DNA of 64,000 nucleotides from Pseudomonas entomophila L48. Lineage in GTDB: Bacteria; Pseudomonadota; Gammaproteobacteria; Pseudomonadales; Pseudomonadaceae. Location: contig NC_008027.1 in the NCBI RefSeq assembly GCF_000026105.1, positions 5,228,501 through 5,292,500 on the forward strand. The letters run 5' to 3'. Below the pieces are notes generated by a model. It saw only the letters and a list, made by a program, of their open reading frames with translations. It was not told the origin of the DNA and searched no databases. This document shows, piece after piece, positions 1 to 8,159 of this stretch. Numbering within the stretch: the first letter of the stretch is position 1; each line of letters starts with the position of its first letter. A program made the translations under genes and the position numbers.

Positions 1-47
1 GTGGTGGTCGGATTCATGGAGCGGACGAATAACGCGACGGGCGCAGT

Positions 48-170
48 CTCTGTAGGAGCGGCCTTGTGCCGCGAAAGGGCTGCGCAGCGGCCCCAGCAAT
101 TCAGTGGTGGTGCAAAAATGCTGGGGCCGCTATGCGGCCCTTTCGCGGCACAAGGCCGCTCCTACAGAGT
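48..170. repeat. Inverted pair of REP elements (GCGGCCTTGTGCCGC class) downstream of dnaB
   Basis: Two copies of the GTAGGAGCGGCCTTGTGCCGCGAA-type palindrome (first at about 50-80, second at about 135-169) face each other. An inner complementary pair (about 87-98 with 119-130) would extend the structure into one long hairpin. It lies just past the dnaB stop codon on the minus strand, so it may protect or terminate that transcript. Bases 1-47 show no supportable gene. Confidence 0.8.
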
Positions 171-183
171 TCCCGAACAGCCT

Positions 184-1581
184 TTATTCGTCGTCGTCGA
201 AGTTGTACATGCCCGGCGCAAGGTTCTCGAAGCGGGTGTACTTGCCGATGAACGCCAGGCGCACGAAGCCGATGGGGCCGTTACGCTGCTTACCGATGAT
301 GATTTCCGCAACGCCCTTGTGCTCGGTCTCGGGGTGATACACCTCGTCGCGATACACGAACATGATCACGTCGGCGTCCTGCTCGATCGCACCCGATTCA
401 CGCAGGTCGGAGTTGACCGGGCGCTTGTTGGGGCGCTGCTCCAGGGAGCGGTTGAGCTGCGACAGGGCGATCACCGGGCAGTTGAACTCCTTGGCCAGCG
501 CCTTGAGCGAGCGGGAGATCTCGGAAATCTCGTTGGTCCGGTTGTCGCCGGCGGACCCCGGAATCTGCATCAGCTGCAAGTAGTCGACCATGATCATGCC
601 GATCTCGCCATGCTCACGGGCCAGCCGGCGGGTCCGCGCACGCATTTCCGAAGGGCTGATGCCAGCGGTGTCGTCGATGAACAGCTTGCGGTCATTGAGC
701 AGGTTGACCGCCGAGGTGAGCCGCGGCCAGTCGTCGTCGTCCAGTTGGCCGGAACGCACCTTGGTCTGGTCGATGCGCCCGAGGGACGAGAGCATACGCA
801 TGATCAGCGACTCACCTGGCATCTCGAGGGAGAACACCAGCACCACCTTGTCACTGCGCAACACGGCGTTTTCCACCAGGTTCATGGCGAAGGTGGTCTT
901 GCCCATCGAGGGGCGGCCAGCGACGATGATCAGGTCGGCGGCCTGCAGGCCACTGGTCTTCTCGTCGAGGTCGGTATAACCAGTGGAAACCCCGGTGATA
1001 TCGCTGTCGGAGTTGAACAGCGTGTCGATCCGGTCGATGGCCATGGTCAACAGCTCGTTGACCCCCACCGGGCCGCCGGTCTTCGGCCGCGCCTCGGCGA
1101 TCTGGAAGATCTGCCGCTCGGCGTCGTCGAGGATCTCTTCGGCATTGCGCCCCTGGGGGTTGAAGGCGTTGTCGGCGATGTCGGTGCTGATGCTGATCAG
1201 CTGACGCAGCGTGGCCCGCTCGCGGATGATCGCGGCGTAGGCCTTGATGTTGGCCACCGACGGGGTGTTCTTGGCCAGCTCGGCCAGATACGCCAGGCCA
1301 CCCACTTGCGTGGACACGCCCTCCTTGTCCAACTGCTCGTGCAGGGTCACCACGTCGAACGGCTGGTTGGCATCCACCAGCTTGTGGATGGCGCGGAAGA
1401 TCAGGCGGTGGTCATGCCGGTAGAAATCGCCATCCGACACTTGGTCCAGCACCCGCTCCCAGGCACTGTTGTCCAGCATCAGGCCACCGAGCACGGCCTG
1501 TTCGGCCTCGATGGAATGCGGCGGCACCTTCAGGGCAGCGGTTTGCAGGTCGAGCTGTTCGGGATGGGTGATCTCGTTCAT
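184..1581 (-). CDS. dnaB: Replicative DNA helicase DnaB
   Basis: The hexameric helicase that unwinds DNA at the replication fork and recruits primase. The 465-residue product has the N-terminal DnaB domain (about 20-120) and the RecA-like helicase core, with a Walker A motif GRPSMGKTT at 222-230 and a Walker B-like stretch ending in DYLQLM. The start MNEITHPEQ is chosen because the N-terminal domain begins soon after; an in-frame ATG 14 codons upstream adds a hydrophobic stretch lying in the rplI terminator. It follows rplI on the same strand but is separated from it by a hairpin. Length is normal for the family. No intein is present. Confidence 0.98.
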   Translation of the reverse strand: MNEITHPEQLDLQTAALKVPPHSIEAEQAVLGGLMLDNSAWERVLDQVSDGDFYRHDHRLIFRAIHKLVDANQPFDVVTLHEQLDKEGVSTQVGGLAYLAELAKNTPSVANIKAYAAIIRERATLRQLISISTDIADNAFNPQGRNAEEILDDAERQIFQIAEARPKTGGPVGVNELLTMAIDRIDTLFNSDSDITGVSTGYTDLDEKTSGLQAADLIIVAGRPSMGKTTFAMNLVENAVLRSDKVVLVFSLEMPGESLIMRMLSSLGRIDQTKVRSGQLDDDDWPRLTSAVNLLNDRKLFIDDTAGISPSEMRARTRRLAREHGEIGMIMVDYLQLMQIPGSAGDNRTNEISEISRSLKALAKEFNCPVIALSQLNRSLEQRPNKRPVNSDLRESGAIEQDADVIMFVYRDEVYHPETEHKGVAEIIIGKQRNGPIGFVRLAFIGKYTRFENLAPGMYNFDDDE

Positions 1582-1606
1582 GGCCACGAAAGAATTCTGG
1601 AAGATG

Positions 1607-1649
1607 AAAAAGACAAAGGGCACGGCCTGTTCAGAACAGGACCGTGCCC
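1607..1649 (-). terminator. Rho-independent terminator after rplI
   Basis: GGGCACGG (1618-1625) pairs with CCGTGCCC (1642-1649), with a further CTGTTC/GAACAG pairing inside. Read on the minus strand the hairpin is followed by a T-rich tail (TTTGTCTTTTTC). It sits between rplI and dnaB and probably ends the rpsF-rpsR-rplI transcript. Confidence 0.75.
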
Positions 1650-1694
1650 GATGTTAACCGCCCGGCCCGCAAGGGGCCAGCCGATCAGCGCAGC

Positions 1695-2141
1695 TTAGGC
1701 AGCTACGACAACCACGCGTACGGTGGCTTCAACGTCGCTGTGCAGGTGCACGGCTACGTCGTATTCGCCAACCTGACGGATGGTGCCGTTCGGCAGACGA
1801 ACTTCAGCCTTGGCCACTTCAACGCCGGAGGCGGTCAGGGCGTCAGCGATGTCGTGGGTGCCGATCGAACCGAACAGCTTGCCTTCGTCGCCAGCGGTGG
1901 CAGTGATGGTCACTTCCAGCTCGGCCAGTTGGGCAGCGCGGCTTTCAGCCGAAGCTTTCTTGTCTGCTGCGGCTTTTTCCAGCTCGGCACGGCGCTCTTC
2001 GAACGCAGCCAGGTTGGCGGCGTTGGCAACGGTGGCCTTGCCGAACGGCAGCAGGAAGTTACGGCCGTAACCGGCCTTAACATTTACTTTGTCGCCCAGG
2101 TTACCCAGGTTGGCGACTTTTTCCAGCAGGATCAGTTCCAT
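1695..2141 (-). CDS. rplI: 50S ribosomal protein bL9
   Basis: Structural protein of the large ribosomal subunit; it binds 23S rRNA and reaches toward the neighbouring ribosome. The 148-residue product starts [17 protein letters not shown] and keeps the glycine- and lysine-rich motif [13 protein letters not shown] of the N-terminal RNA-binding domain, followed by the long connecting helix and the C-terminal domain. Length matches the family. It is the last gene of the rpsF-rpsR-membrane protein-rplI operon, 20 bases after the preceding gene. Confidence 0.98.
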
Positions 2142-2161
2142 TTGGTAAAACCTCTTAACTT

Positions 2162-3028
2162 TTAACCTTCACCGTTCGCGGAGTCGTCACCCTGTGAAGG
2201 GGACTTGCGACCGCGAAAATCAAACAGGCTGTCGACAATGGCCAAAACCACGAGCAACGGATAAATCAGCTGCATGAGCAGCGGCAGCGTCACGTACAGC
2301 CCCACCAGCCAGAACCCGGCCAGTCGCCCTTGTGCCACCAGCCCATGAACCAGGGCGAGGGCAGCGAGCAGCAGTACCAGGCTTGATGCCGATGCCAGCA
2401 CGATGAACTGTGACCCGAGGAACGGGCCCAGCACCATCAGCGACACCAGCGCCAGCATCGATACTGGCGGCAGCCTCACGTCGCGGAACTCGCGACCGAA
2501 ACCGCCGGGGTTGTACAACTCGGCTTGCCAATAGCGCGCCAGCATCAAAGCCACCACGCTGAACAACTGCAGCATCACCGCACTGGAAGCGACCAGCAAA
2601 GGGCCGATCAGCTCACCAGGCAACACTGGCTTGCCTTCGAACTGCGGCAGGGCTTTTTCAAGCGCCTTGGCCAGCACTTCGAAAGTCTCGCGCAGCGCCA
2701 CGTCCAGGATCAGGCCGTAAACCAGGCCTAATACGATGCTGGACAGCAGCACCCGGTTCCAGGAATGCCCGGCACGCAACAAAGCGGCCAGCCCCAGCGT
2801 CCCCAGCAGCACCAGCAAGGTGCTCGGTTCGCCGAAGAACCACATGGCCAGCGCCGGCAAAAGGCCCCAGGCGATGACCGATGACGCGTCCTTGAACCCA
2901 CGCCGCAGGAACACCAGGCTCCCGGCGGCGGCACTCAACCAGAACAGCAGCGGCAGTACCGCGCTGATGACCACCACGAGGGTGGCCTGCATACGACCGC
3001 GCATGATGAAACTAGCCAACGCTCGCAT
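2162..3028 (-). CDS. DUF2232-like multi-spanning membrane protein in the ribosomal operon
   Basis: A 288-residue, very hydrophobic protein with about seven or eight predicted membrane segments and a short charged cytoplasmic tail ([16 protein letters not shown]). It resembles the DUF2232/YybS-type membrane proteins often found between rpsR and rplI; family assignment is from memory of gene order and composition, not a search. Start MRALASF is favoured by an AAGGGA ribosome-binding site six bases upstream; a second ATG eight codons later is possible. Co-transcription with S6, S18 and L9 suggests expression tied to growth rate, but the molecular role is unknown. Confidence 0.8.
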
Positions 3029-3063
3029 GCTTATCCCTTGCTACTTAAGTCGACGACCCGGTC

Positions 3064-3294
3064 TCAGCGGCCGTGGCTGTCGGTGTAGGGCAGCAGGGCC
3101 AGGAAGCGGGCGCGCTTGATAGCGGTGGCCAGCTGACGCTGATAACGAGCTTTGGTACCGGTGATGCGGCTTGGAACGATCTTGCCGGTTTCGGATACGT
3201 AAGCTTTCAGGGTGTTGAGATCTTTGAAGTCGATCTCTTTCACGTCTTCAGCAGTGAAGCGGCAGAATTTACGACGACGGAAGAAACGTGCCAT
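3064..3294 (-). CDS. rpsR: 30S ribosomal protein bS18
   Basis: Small-subunit protein that pairs with S6 on the 16S rRNA central domain. The 76-residue sequence [13 protein letters not shown], followed by the [20 protein letters not shown] region and a basic C-terminus, is a textbook S18. It lies 28 bases after rpsF in the same operon. Length is normal. Confidence 0.98.
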   Translation of the reverse strand: MARFFRRRKFCRFTAEDVKEIDFKDLNTLKAYVSETGKIVPSRITGTKARYQRQLATAIKRARFLALLPYTDSHGR

Positions 3295-3322
3295 GTGATT
3301 GGCTCCTCAAAAGGTCCGTGGA

Positions 3323-3748
3323 TTACTCGTCAGCGTTATCGCTGTTGTCGCTGTCATTGCTGTCGTCGCCTTCGGCGCCATCAGCATGCTCAGGACGTTC
3401 GCGACGCTCACGGCGCTCGCTGCGGTTCTCTTCGGCCTTGAGCATCTCGGACGGGCCGGTAACGGCTTCGTCGCGACGGATGACCAGGTTACGGATCACG
3501 GCATCGTTGTAGCGGAAGTTGTCTTCCAGCTCGGCCAGGGCCTTGCCGGTGCACTCAACGTTCAGCATCACGTAGTGAGCCTTGTGAACATTGTTGATTG
3601 CGTAGGCCAGTTGACGACGGCCCCAGTCTTCCAGGCGGTGGATCTTGCCACCGTCTTCTTCGATCAGCTTGGTGTAACGCTCAACCATGCCGCCGACTTG
3701 CTCGCTCTGGTCCGGGTGAACCAGGAAGATGATTTCGTAATGACGCAT
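3323..3748 (-). CDS. rpsF: 30S ribosomal protein bS6
   Basis: Small-subunit protein that forms a heterodimer with S18. The 141-residue product starts [18 protein letters not shown], contains the family's [16 protein letters not shown] core, and ends in a long acidic, Ser/Asn/Asp-rich tail ([16 protein letters not shown]). Such tails in gammaproteobacterial S6 can receive extra glutamates from RimK; that is family knowledge and is not visible here. First gene of the operon, with a sigma70 promoter about 120 bases upstream. Confidence 0.98.
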   Translation of the reverse strand: MRHYEIIFLVHPDQSEQVGGMVERYTKLIEEDGGKIHRLEDWGRRQLAYAINNVHKAHYVMLNVECTGKALAELEDNFRYNDAVIRNLVIRRDEAVTGPSEMLKAEENRSERRERRERPEHADGAEGDDSNDSDNSDNADE

Positions 3749-3868
3749 GAATGCTCCTTACGGGTTAGTAGTCTGCCAGTAACCTGGTCAGACAAGGAGT
3801 GAATGACACTGTCTGTCTTGCCCAAGCGAGAAGGCACATGCGCGCCTGCCAGCTCGGCAAGGGGCGCA

Positions 3869-3897
3869 ATTGTAGAGAAGGCCGGAGGGACAAGCAA
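3869..3897 (-). promoter_or_regulatory. Sigma70 promoter of the rpsF-rpsR-rplI operon
   Basis: On the minus strand: TTGCTT (3892-3897), a 17-base spacer and TACAAT (3869-3874). The spacing is optimal and the site lies about 120 bases before rpsF, leaving a long leader in which S6:S18 feedback binding (known in other bacteria) could act. Confidence 0.7.
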
Positions 3898-3939
3898 GGA
3901 GATTGGTGAATATTTGAACAATCAAGCGTCGGGGGTTCA

Positions 3940-4024
3940 TGTAGGAGCGGCTTAAGCCGCGATCACCTGCAAAGCGGGTGCCAGGCACCGCGATGCCCGC
4001 ATCGCGGCTAAAGCCGCTCCTACA
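3940..4024. repeat. Inverted REP pair (GCGGCTTAAGCCGC class)
   Basis: Two oppositely oriented GTAGGAGCGGCTTAAGCCGCGAT-type units with an inner hairpin (CACCTGCAAAGCGGGTG). Located between rlmB (ending at 4042) and the rpsF promoter, where it can form a large stem-loop after the rlmB stop codon. Confidence 0.8.
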
Positions 4025-4041
4025 CGAGTTGACGCCGGCGT

Positions 4042-4785
4042 TCAGACTTTCTGGCGCTGGCGCACAGCCTCGAACAGGCACACCCCGGTCGCCACCGAGA
4101 CGTTGAGGCTGCTGACGCTGCCCGCCATCGGCAGCTTGACCAAGAAATCACAGTGCTCGCGGGTCAGGCGGCGCATGCCCTTGCCTTCGGCACCCATGAT
4201 CATCACCAGCGGGCCGGTCAGGTCCTGCTGGTAGATCTCCTGCTCGGCCTCGCCGGCAGTGCCGACCACCCAAAGGCCACGCTGCTGGAGCTTTTCCAGG
4301 GTGCGGGACAGGTTGGTCACGGCCACCAGCGGAATCACTTCCGCGGCGCCGCAGGCCACTTTGCGCACCACAGCGGTCAGGCTCGCGGACTTGTCCTTGG
4401 GGATCACCACGGCGGTGGCACCGGCGGCATCGGCAGTGCGCAGGCAAGCACCGAGATTGTGCGGGTCGGTGACACCATCGAGCACCAGGATCAGCGGCGG
4501 GGTTTCGGTGCGTTCGAGCAGTTCCTCGAGCATCAATTCGCCCCACACCTGGCTCGGGCTCACCTCGGCGACCACGCCCTGGTGCACGCCCTCGACCCAG
4601 GCGTCGAGCTCACGGCGCTCGGCCTGGCCGACCTGGACGCGGTTTTCCGCGGCCAGGGCCAGCAAAGCCTGGATGCGAGGCTCGCTGCGCCCTTCGGACA
4701 GCCAGATCTGCTTCACGCGCTTGGGGTGGTGCTGCAGCAGTGCCTGCACGGCATGCACACCGTAGATCTTTTCCAGCTGACTCAT
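4042..4785 (-). CDS. rlmB: 23S rRNA (guanosine-2251-2'-O)-methyltransferase RlmB
   Basis: SPOUT (TrmH-family) methyltransferase that methylates the ribose of G2251 in the 23S rRNA P-loop. The 247-residue protein has an N-terminal substrate-binding domain (about 1-75: EKIYGVHAVQALLQHHPKRVKQIW) and the catalytic domain with motif 1 NLGACLRTADAAGA, motif 2 MGAEGKGM and motif 3 SLNVSVATGV, which form the SAM-binding knot. Its ATG overlaps the rnr stop by four bases (ATGA), so the two are translationally coupled. The same rnr-rlmB pairing is seen in E. coli. Confidence 0.96.
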   Translation of the reverse strand: MSQLEKIYGVHAVQALLQHHPKRVKQIWLSEGRSEPRIQALLALAAENRVQVGQAERRELDAWVEGVHQGVVAEVSPSQVWGELMLEELLERTETPPLILVLDGVTDPHNLGACLRTADAAGATAVVIPKDKSASLTAVVRKVACGAAEVIPLVAVTNLSRTLEKLQQRGLWVVGTAGEAEQEIYQQDLTGPLVMIMGAEGKGMRRLTREHCDFLVKLPMAGSVSSLNVSVATGVCLFEAVRQRQKV

Positions 4786-7355
4786 GACTTGCTCTTGCCC
4801 TTACGTGGCGCGCCGGACTTCGACGGCCCCTTGCGATGCTTGGTCTTGCCCGAAGCCTTGGCGCCCTTCTCCGCCTTGCCGCCAGCGTGGGCACTGTGCT
4901 TGGCATCGCTCATCAAGGCCTTTTTCATCTCGCGGCTCTTGCGCACCTCGGCATTACGCTGAACGGCGTCTTTCGGGAAATACGCCTCGGCGGTTTCGCC
5001 CTTGCGGCTGCGCGGCTTGGGCGAGATCTTCGCTTCGGTCGCGGGCGCGGCCTGTGCTGCCGGCTCGCCGGATGCCGCGCGCGGTTTGCGGCCGACCGGC
5101 GCATTGACGGCGGCTTCGGACATCTCGAAGTCGATCTTGCGCTGCTCGAGGTCGACGCGCATGACCTTGACCTCGACCGTGTCGCCCAGGCGGAAACTGC
5201 GCCCGCTGCGCTCGCCGGACAGGCGGTGGTGCACAGGGTCGAAGTGGTAGTAGTCGCCCGGCAGGGCACTGACGTGCACCAGGCCTTCGACATAGATGTC
5301 GGTCAGTTCGATGAACAGGCCAAAACCGGTCACCGCAGTGATCACGCCCGGGAAGGTTTCGCCCACACGGTCGCGCATGTACTCGCACTTGAGCCAGTTG
5401 ACCACGTCGCGGGTGGCCTCGTCGGCACGGCGCTCGGTCATCGAGCACTGCTCGCCCATCTGGTCGAGGGTGTTCTCGTCGTACGGGTAGATACGCGCCT
5501 TGGGGATGCTCATGGCACCGGCGCGCTTGACGTGCGGGGTGTCGACCTTCGAGCGGATCACGCTGCGGATGGCGCGGTGCACCAGCAGGTCCGGATAACG
5601 ACGGATCGGCGAGGTGAAGTGGGTGTAGGCTTCGTAGTTCAGGCCGAAGTGGCCATTGTTCTCGACGCTGTACACCGCCTGGCTCAGCGAACGCAGCATG
5701 ACGGTCTGGATCAGGTGGAAATCCGGGCGCCCGGCGATGCTCGCCAGCAGTTGCTGGTAGTCCTTTGGCGATGGATCCTTGCCCTTGTGCAGGGTCAGCC
5801 CCAACTCGCCGAGGAAGGCACGCAGCTTTTCCAGGCGCTCAGGCGGCGGGCCGTCGTGCACGCGGTACAGCGAAGGCACGTTGTGCTTCTGCAGGAACTC
5901 GGCGGTGGCGACGTTGGCCGCCAGCATGCATTCCTCGATCAGCTTGTGGGCGTCGTTGCGCACAGTCGGGCGAATTTCGTCGATCTTGCGGTCTTCGCCG
6001 AAGATGATGCGGGTTTCCTGGGTCTCGAAATCGATGGCGCCACGGGTGTGACGGGCATCGACCAGCACCTTGTACAGGTTGTACAGGTTCTTCAGGTCCG
6101 GCAGGACTTCCTTGTACTCCTCGCGCAGCGCCTTGCCCTCACGGGTGCGAGCATGCTCGAGCATGCTGCTGACCTTGTTGTAGGTCAGGCGGGCATGGGA
6201 GTGGATGATCCCTTCGTAGAACTGGTAGTCGACCATCTGGCCGGCCTTGTTCATGGTCATTTCGCAGACCATGGCCAGGCGATCGACGTGCGGGTTCAGC
6301 GAGCACAGGCCGTTGGACAGCTCCTCCGGCAGCATCGGTACCACGCGCTCGGGGAAGTACACCGAGTTGCCGCGCTGCTGAGCTTCGACATCCAGGGCCG
6401 AGCCCAGGCGCACGTAGCTGGACACGTCGGCGATCGCCACGTACAGGCGCCAGCCACCGGAGAACAGGCGCAGCTTGCCCAGGGGTTCGCAGTAGACCGC
6501 GTCGTCGAAGTCGCGGGCGTCCTCGCCGTCGATGGTGACGAAGGGCAGGTGGCGCAGGTCGATGCGCTTCTCTTTATCCTTCTCCTCGACTTCGGAGCGG
6601 AACTTGCGCGCCTCCTTGATCACCTCCTGCGGCCAGACATGCGGGATGTCATAGCTGCGCAGGGCGATGTCGATCTCCATGCCCGGCGCCATGTAGTTGC
6701 CGATGACCTCGACCACGTCGCCCTGGGGCTGGAAGCGTGGGGTCGGCCAGTGGGTGATCTTGATCGACACGAACTGGCCGATCTTGGCGCCGCCATTGCG
6801 ACCGGCAGTCACCAGCACTTCCTGCTGGATCTTCGGATTGTCCGGGGTCACATAGCCGATGCCGCCCTCTTCGAAGTAACGGCCGACCACGCTTTCGTGG
6901 GCACGGGAGATGACTTCGACCAGCACGCCTTCGCGGCGGCCACGGCGATCGACGCCGGAAACCCGGGCCAGGCCGCGGTCGCCGTCGAATACCAGGCGCA
7001 TCTGCGCCGGGCTGAGGAACAGGTCTTCGCTGCCGTCGTCGGGAATCAGAAAGCCGAAGCCGTCGCGGTGGCCGGAGACACGGCCGCAGATCAGGTCGAG
7101 CTTGTCTACCGGGGCATAGGTGCCGCGCCGGGTATAGATAAGCTGGCCATCGCGCTCCATGGCACGCAGGCGGCGGCGCAGGGCTTCGATCTGGTCTTCT
7201 TCGTAAAGACCGAACTCTTCGGCCAGCTGTTCGCGCGCGGCCGGTTCACCACGGTCGGCGAGGCGCTGCAGGATCAGCTCACGGCTGGGGATGGGGTTGT
7301 CGTATTTTTCCGCTTCGCGAGCGGCCTCGGGATCGAGGGATTGCCAATCGGCCAT
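4782..7355 (-). CDS. rnr: Ribonuclease R
   Basis: Processive 3'-5' exoribonuclease that degrades structured RNA and takes part in rRNA and tmRNA-linked quality control. The 857-residue protein has an N-terminal helix-turn-helix-like region, cold-shock OB domains, the RNB catalytic domain with the metal-binding motif DGEDARDFDDA (276-286), a C-terminal S1 domain (about 640-730) and a long Lys/Ala-rich basic tail typical of RNase R. Upstream of rlmB and overlapping it. The ATG at 7355 opens the protein at MADWQSLDPEAA, in keeping with the family. Confidence 0.97.
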   Translation of the reverse strand: MADWQSLDPEAAREAEKYDNPIPSRELILQRLADRGEPAAREQLAEEFGLYEEDQIEALRRRLRAMERDGQLIYTRRGTYAPVDKLDLICGRVSGHRDGFGFLIPDDGSEDLFLSPAQMRLVFDGDRGLARVSGVDRRGRREGVLVEVISRAHESVVGRYFEEGGIGYVTPDNPKIQQEVLVTAGRNGGAKIGQFVSIKITHWPTPRFQPQGDVVEVIGNYMAPGMEIDIALRSYDIPHVWPQEVIKEARKFRSEVEEKDKEKRIDLRHLPFVTIDGEDARDFDDAVYCEPLGKLRLFSGGWRLYVAIADVSSYVRLGSALDVEAQQRGNSVYFPERVVPMLPEELSNGLCSLNPHVDRLAMVCEMTMNKAGQMVDYQFYEGIIHSHARLTYNKVSSMLEHARTREGKALREEYKEVLPDLKNLYNLYKVLVDARHTRGAIDFETQETRIIFGEDRKIDEIRPTVRNDAHKLIEECMLAANVATAEFLQKHNVPSLYRVHDGPPPERLEKLRAFLGELGLTLHKGKDPSPKDYQQLLASIAGRPDFHLIQTVMLRSLSQAVYSVENNGHFGLNYEAYTHFTSPIRRYPDLLVHRAIRSVIRSKVDTPHVKRAGAMSIPKARIYPYDENTLDQMGEQCSMTERRADEATRDVVNWLKCEYMRDRVGETFPGVITAVTGFGLFIELTDIYVEGLVHVSALPGDYYHFDPVHHRLSGERSGRSFRLGDTVEVKVMRVDLEQRKIDFEMSEAAVNAPVGRKPRAASGEPAAQAAPATEAKISPKPRSRKGETAEAYFPKDAVQRNAEVRKSREMKKALMSDAKHSAHAGGKAEKGAKASGKTKHRKGPSKSGAPRKGKSKS

Positions 7356-7517
7356 CAGAAGGGGTTCACCTTGGGGTATATAGATATGAATTCTGGCATA
7401 GGCGTATTGAAACCGGAAATGTCAGCCTTGGACAGCCCCGGCAGCACGTCCATCGCGCGGCAATAGGCCCACGGAATCAACAAGTTGAATTTTTTGAAAT
7501 TTTTTTCGTTCGGGGGC

Positions 7518-7546
7518 TTTACAGCCATCAGGAGCGTCCGTATAGT
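7518..7546 (+). promoter_or_regulatory. Stable-RNA-type sigma70 promoter for the tRNA-Leu pair
   Basis: TTTACA (7518-7523), a 17-base spacer and TATAGT (7541-7546), followed directly by a GCGC discriminator. A GC-rich discriminator is typical of ppGpp-controlled stable-RNA promoters. The first tRNA begins about 80 bases downstream. Confidence 0.75.
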
Positions 7547-7626
7547 GCGCACCACAACGACGGACAACCCCGAAGTTGTAGTAGAGATGAACGGCGCTGT
7601 AAAGCATCTTGTAATCTCGAATGTGT

Positions 7627-7713
7627 GCCCAGGTGGCGGAATTGGTAGACGCGCTGGTTTCAGGTATCAGTGACTTAACGGTCGTGGAAGTTCGAGTCTT
7701 CTCCTGGGCACCA
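7627..7713 (+). tRNA. tRNA-Leu (anticodon CAG), copy 1
   Basis: An 87-base class II tRNA: acceptor stem GCCCAGG/CCTGGGC, a D-arm containing TGGTAGAC, an anticodon stem CTGGT/ATCAG with loop TTCAGGT (anticodon CAG, reading CUG), a long variable arm, and an encoded CCA end. CUG is the main leucine codon of GC-rich pseudomonads. Confidence 0.97.
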
Positions 7714-7800
7714 AGATTTTCAAGTAATAGATGACCAAGGATCTGTTACTACTGTGTGAAAGCGAACGATGATCGCCTTCAGCAGATGATTCAAAGCTTT

Positions 7801-7887
7801 GCCCAGGTGGCGGAATTGGTAGACGCGCTGGTTTCAGGTATCAGTGACTTAACGGTCGTGGAAGTTCGAGTCTTCTCCTGGGCACCA
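7801..7887 (+). tRNA. tRNA-Leu (anticodon CAG), copy 2
   Basis: Identical in all 87 bases to the copy that starts at 7627, with the CCA end encoded. The 87-base spacer between the copies has no promoter that I can recognise, so both are probably cut from one precursor. Confidence 0.97.
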
Positions 7888-7890
7888 TAC

Positions 7891-7921
7891 AAAAACCCAC
7901 TAGCTTGCTAGTGGGTTTTTT
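7891..7921 (+). terminator. Rho-independent terminator of the tRNA-Leu operon
   Basis: CCCACTAGC (7896-7904) pairs with GCTAGTGGG (7907-7915) around a two-base loop, followed by a run of T. The run of A before the stem makes it able to work in both directions. It starts three bases after the second tRNA. Confidence 0.92.
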
Positions 7922-7960
7922 CTTGCCTGCGATTTTTTGCAGCCACCCGACGCGCCCCCC

Positions 7961-8046
7961 TGTAGGAGCCGGCTGTGCCGGCGAACACCGGCACAGCCGG
8001 TGCCATGCTCCGCGGCGCCTGGTTCGCCAGCAAGGCTGGCTCCTAC
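7961..8046. repeat. REP pair, mixed CCGGC and CCAGC classes
   Basis: A GTAGGAGCCGGCTGTGCCGGCGAA unit and an opposing TTCGCCAGCAAGGCTGGCTCCTAC unit with an inner ACCGGCACAGCCGGT palindrome. It lies between the tRNA terminator and the iron transporter genes. This is one of the few sites here where the two halves belong to different stem classes. Confidence 0.75.
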
Positions 8047-8100
8047 GGGTTGTGCTGCGCGCGCACCCGCCCATGAATTTCCCGTCACGCGCCCATTTGA

Positions 8101-8126
8101 GAAACAATTTCGTTTACCATTGTTTC
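8101..8126. promoter_or_regulatory. Perfect 8-bp inverted repeat upstream of the ABC transporter (possible operator)
   Basis: GAAACAAT (8101-8108) and ATTGTTTC (8119-8126) are exact inverted repeats ten bases apart, 34 bases before the binding-protein start codon. The layout suits a dimeric repressor. It is not a good match to the Fur consensus, so the regulator is unknown. Confidence 0.45.
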
Positions 8127-8159
8127 CAAATATGTAGCCGTAAGCGAGGAAGTACCCGC

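Noticed and set aside
1..47. Possible start of a minus-strand gene (ATG at 17-15)
   Set aside because: Only five codons are inside the window and there is no family signal; nothing can be claimed.
4836..7466. 876-codon open frame opposite rnr, and similar long frames opposite dnaB, hflK/hflX, parE and thiC
   Set aside because: These are mirror frames caused by high GC at third positions of the real genes. They have no ribosome-binding sites or family motifs, and the genes opposite are certain.
7627..7887. Repeat array resembling a CRISPR
   Set aside because: Two 87-base repeats are identical tRNA-Leu genes that fold as such; there is no short-repeat periodicity.
8101..8126. Fur box upstream of the iron-type transporter
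   Set aside because: The site is a clean inverted repeat but lacks the GATAAT-type hexamers of Fur sites, so I call it only a possible operator.
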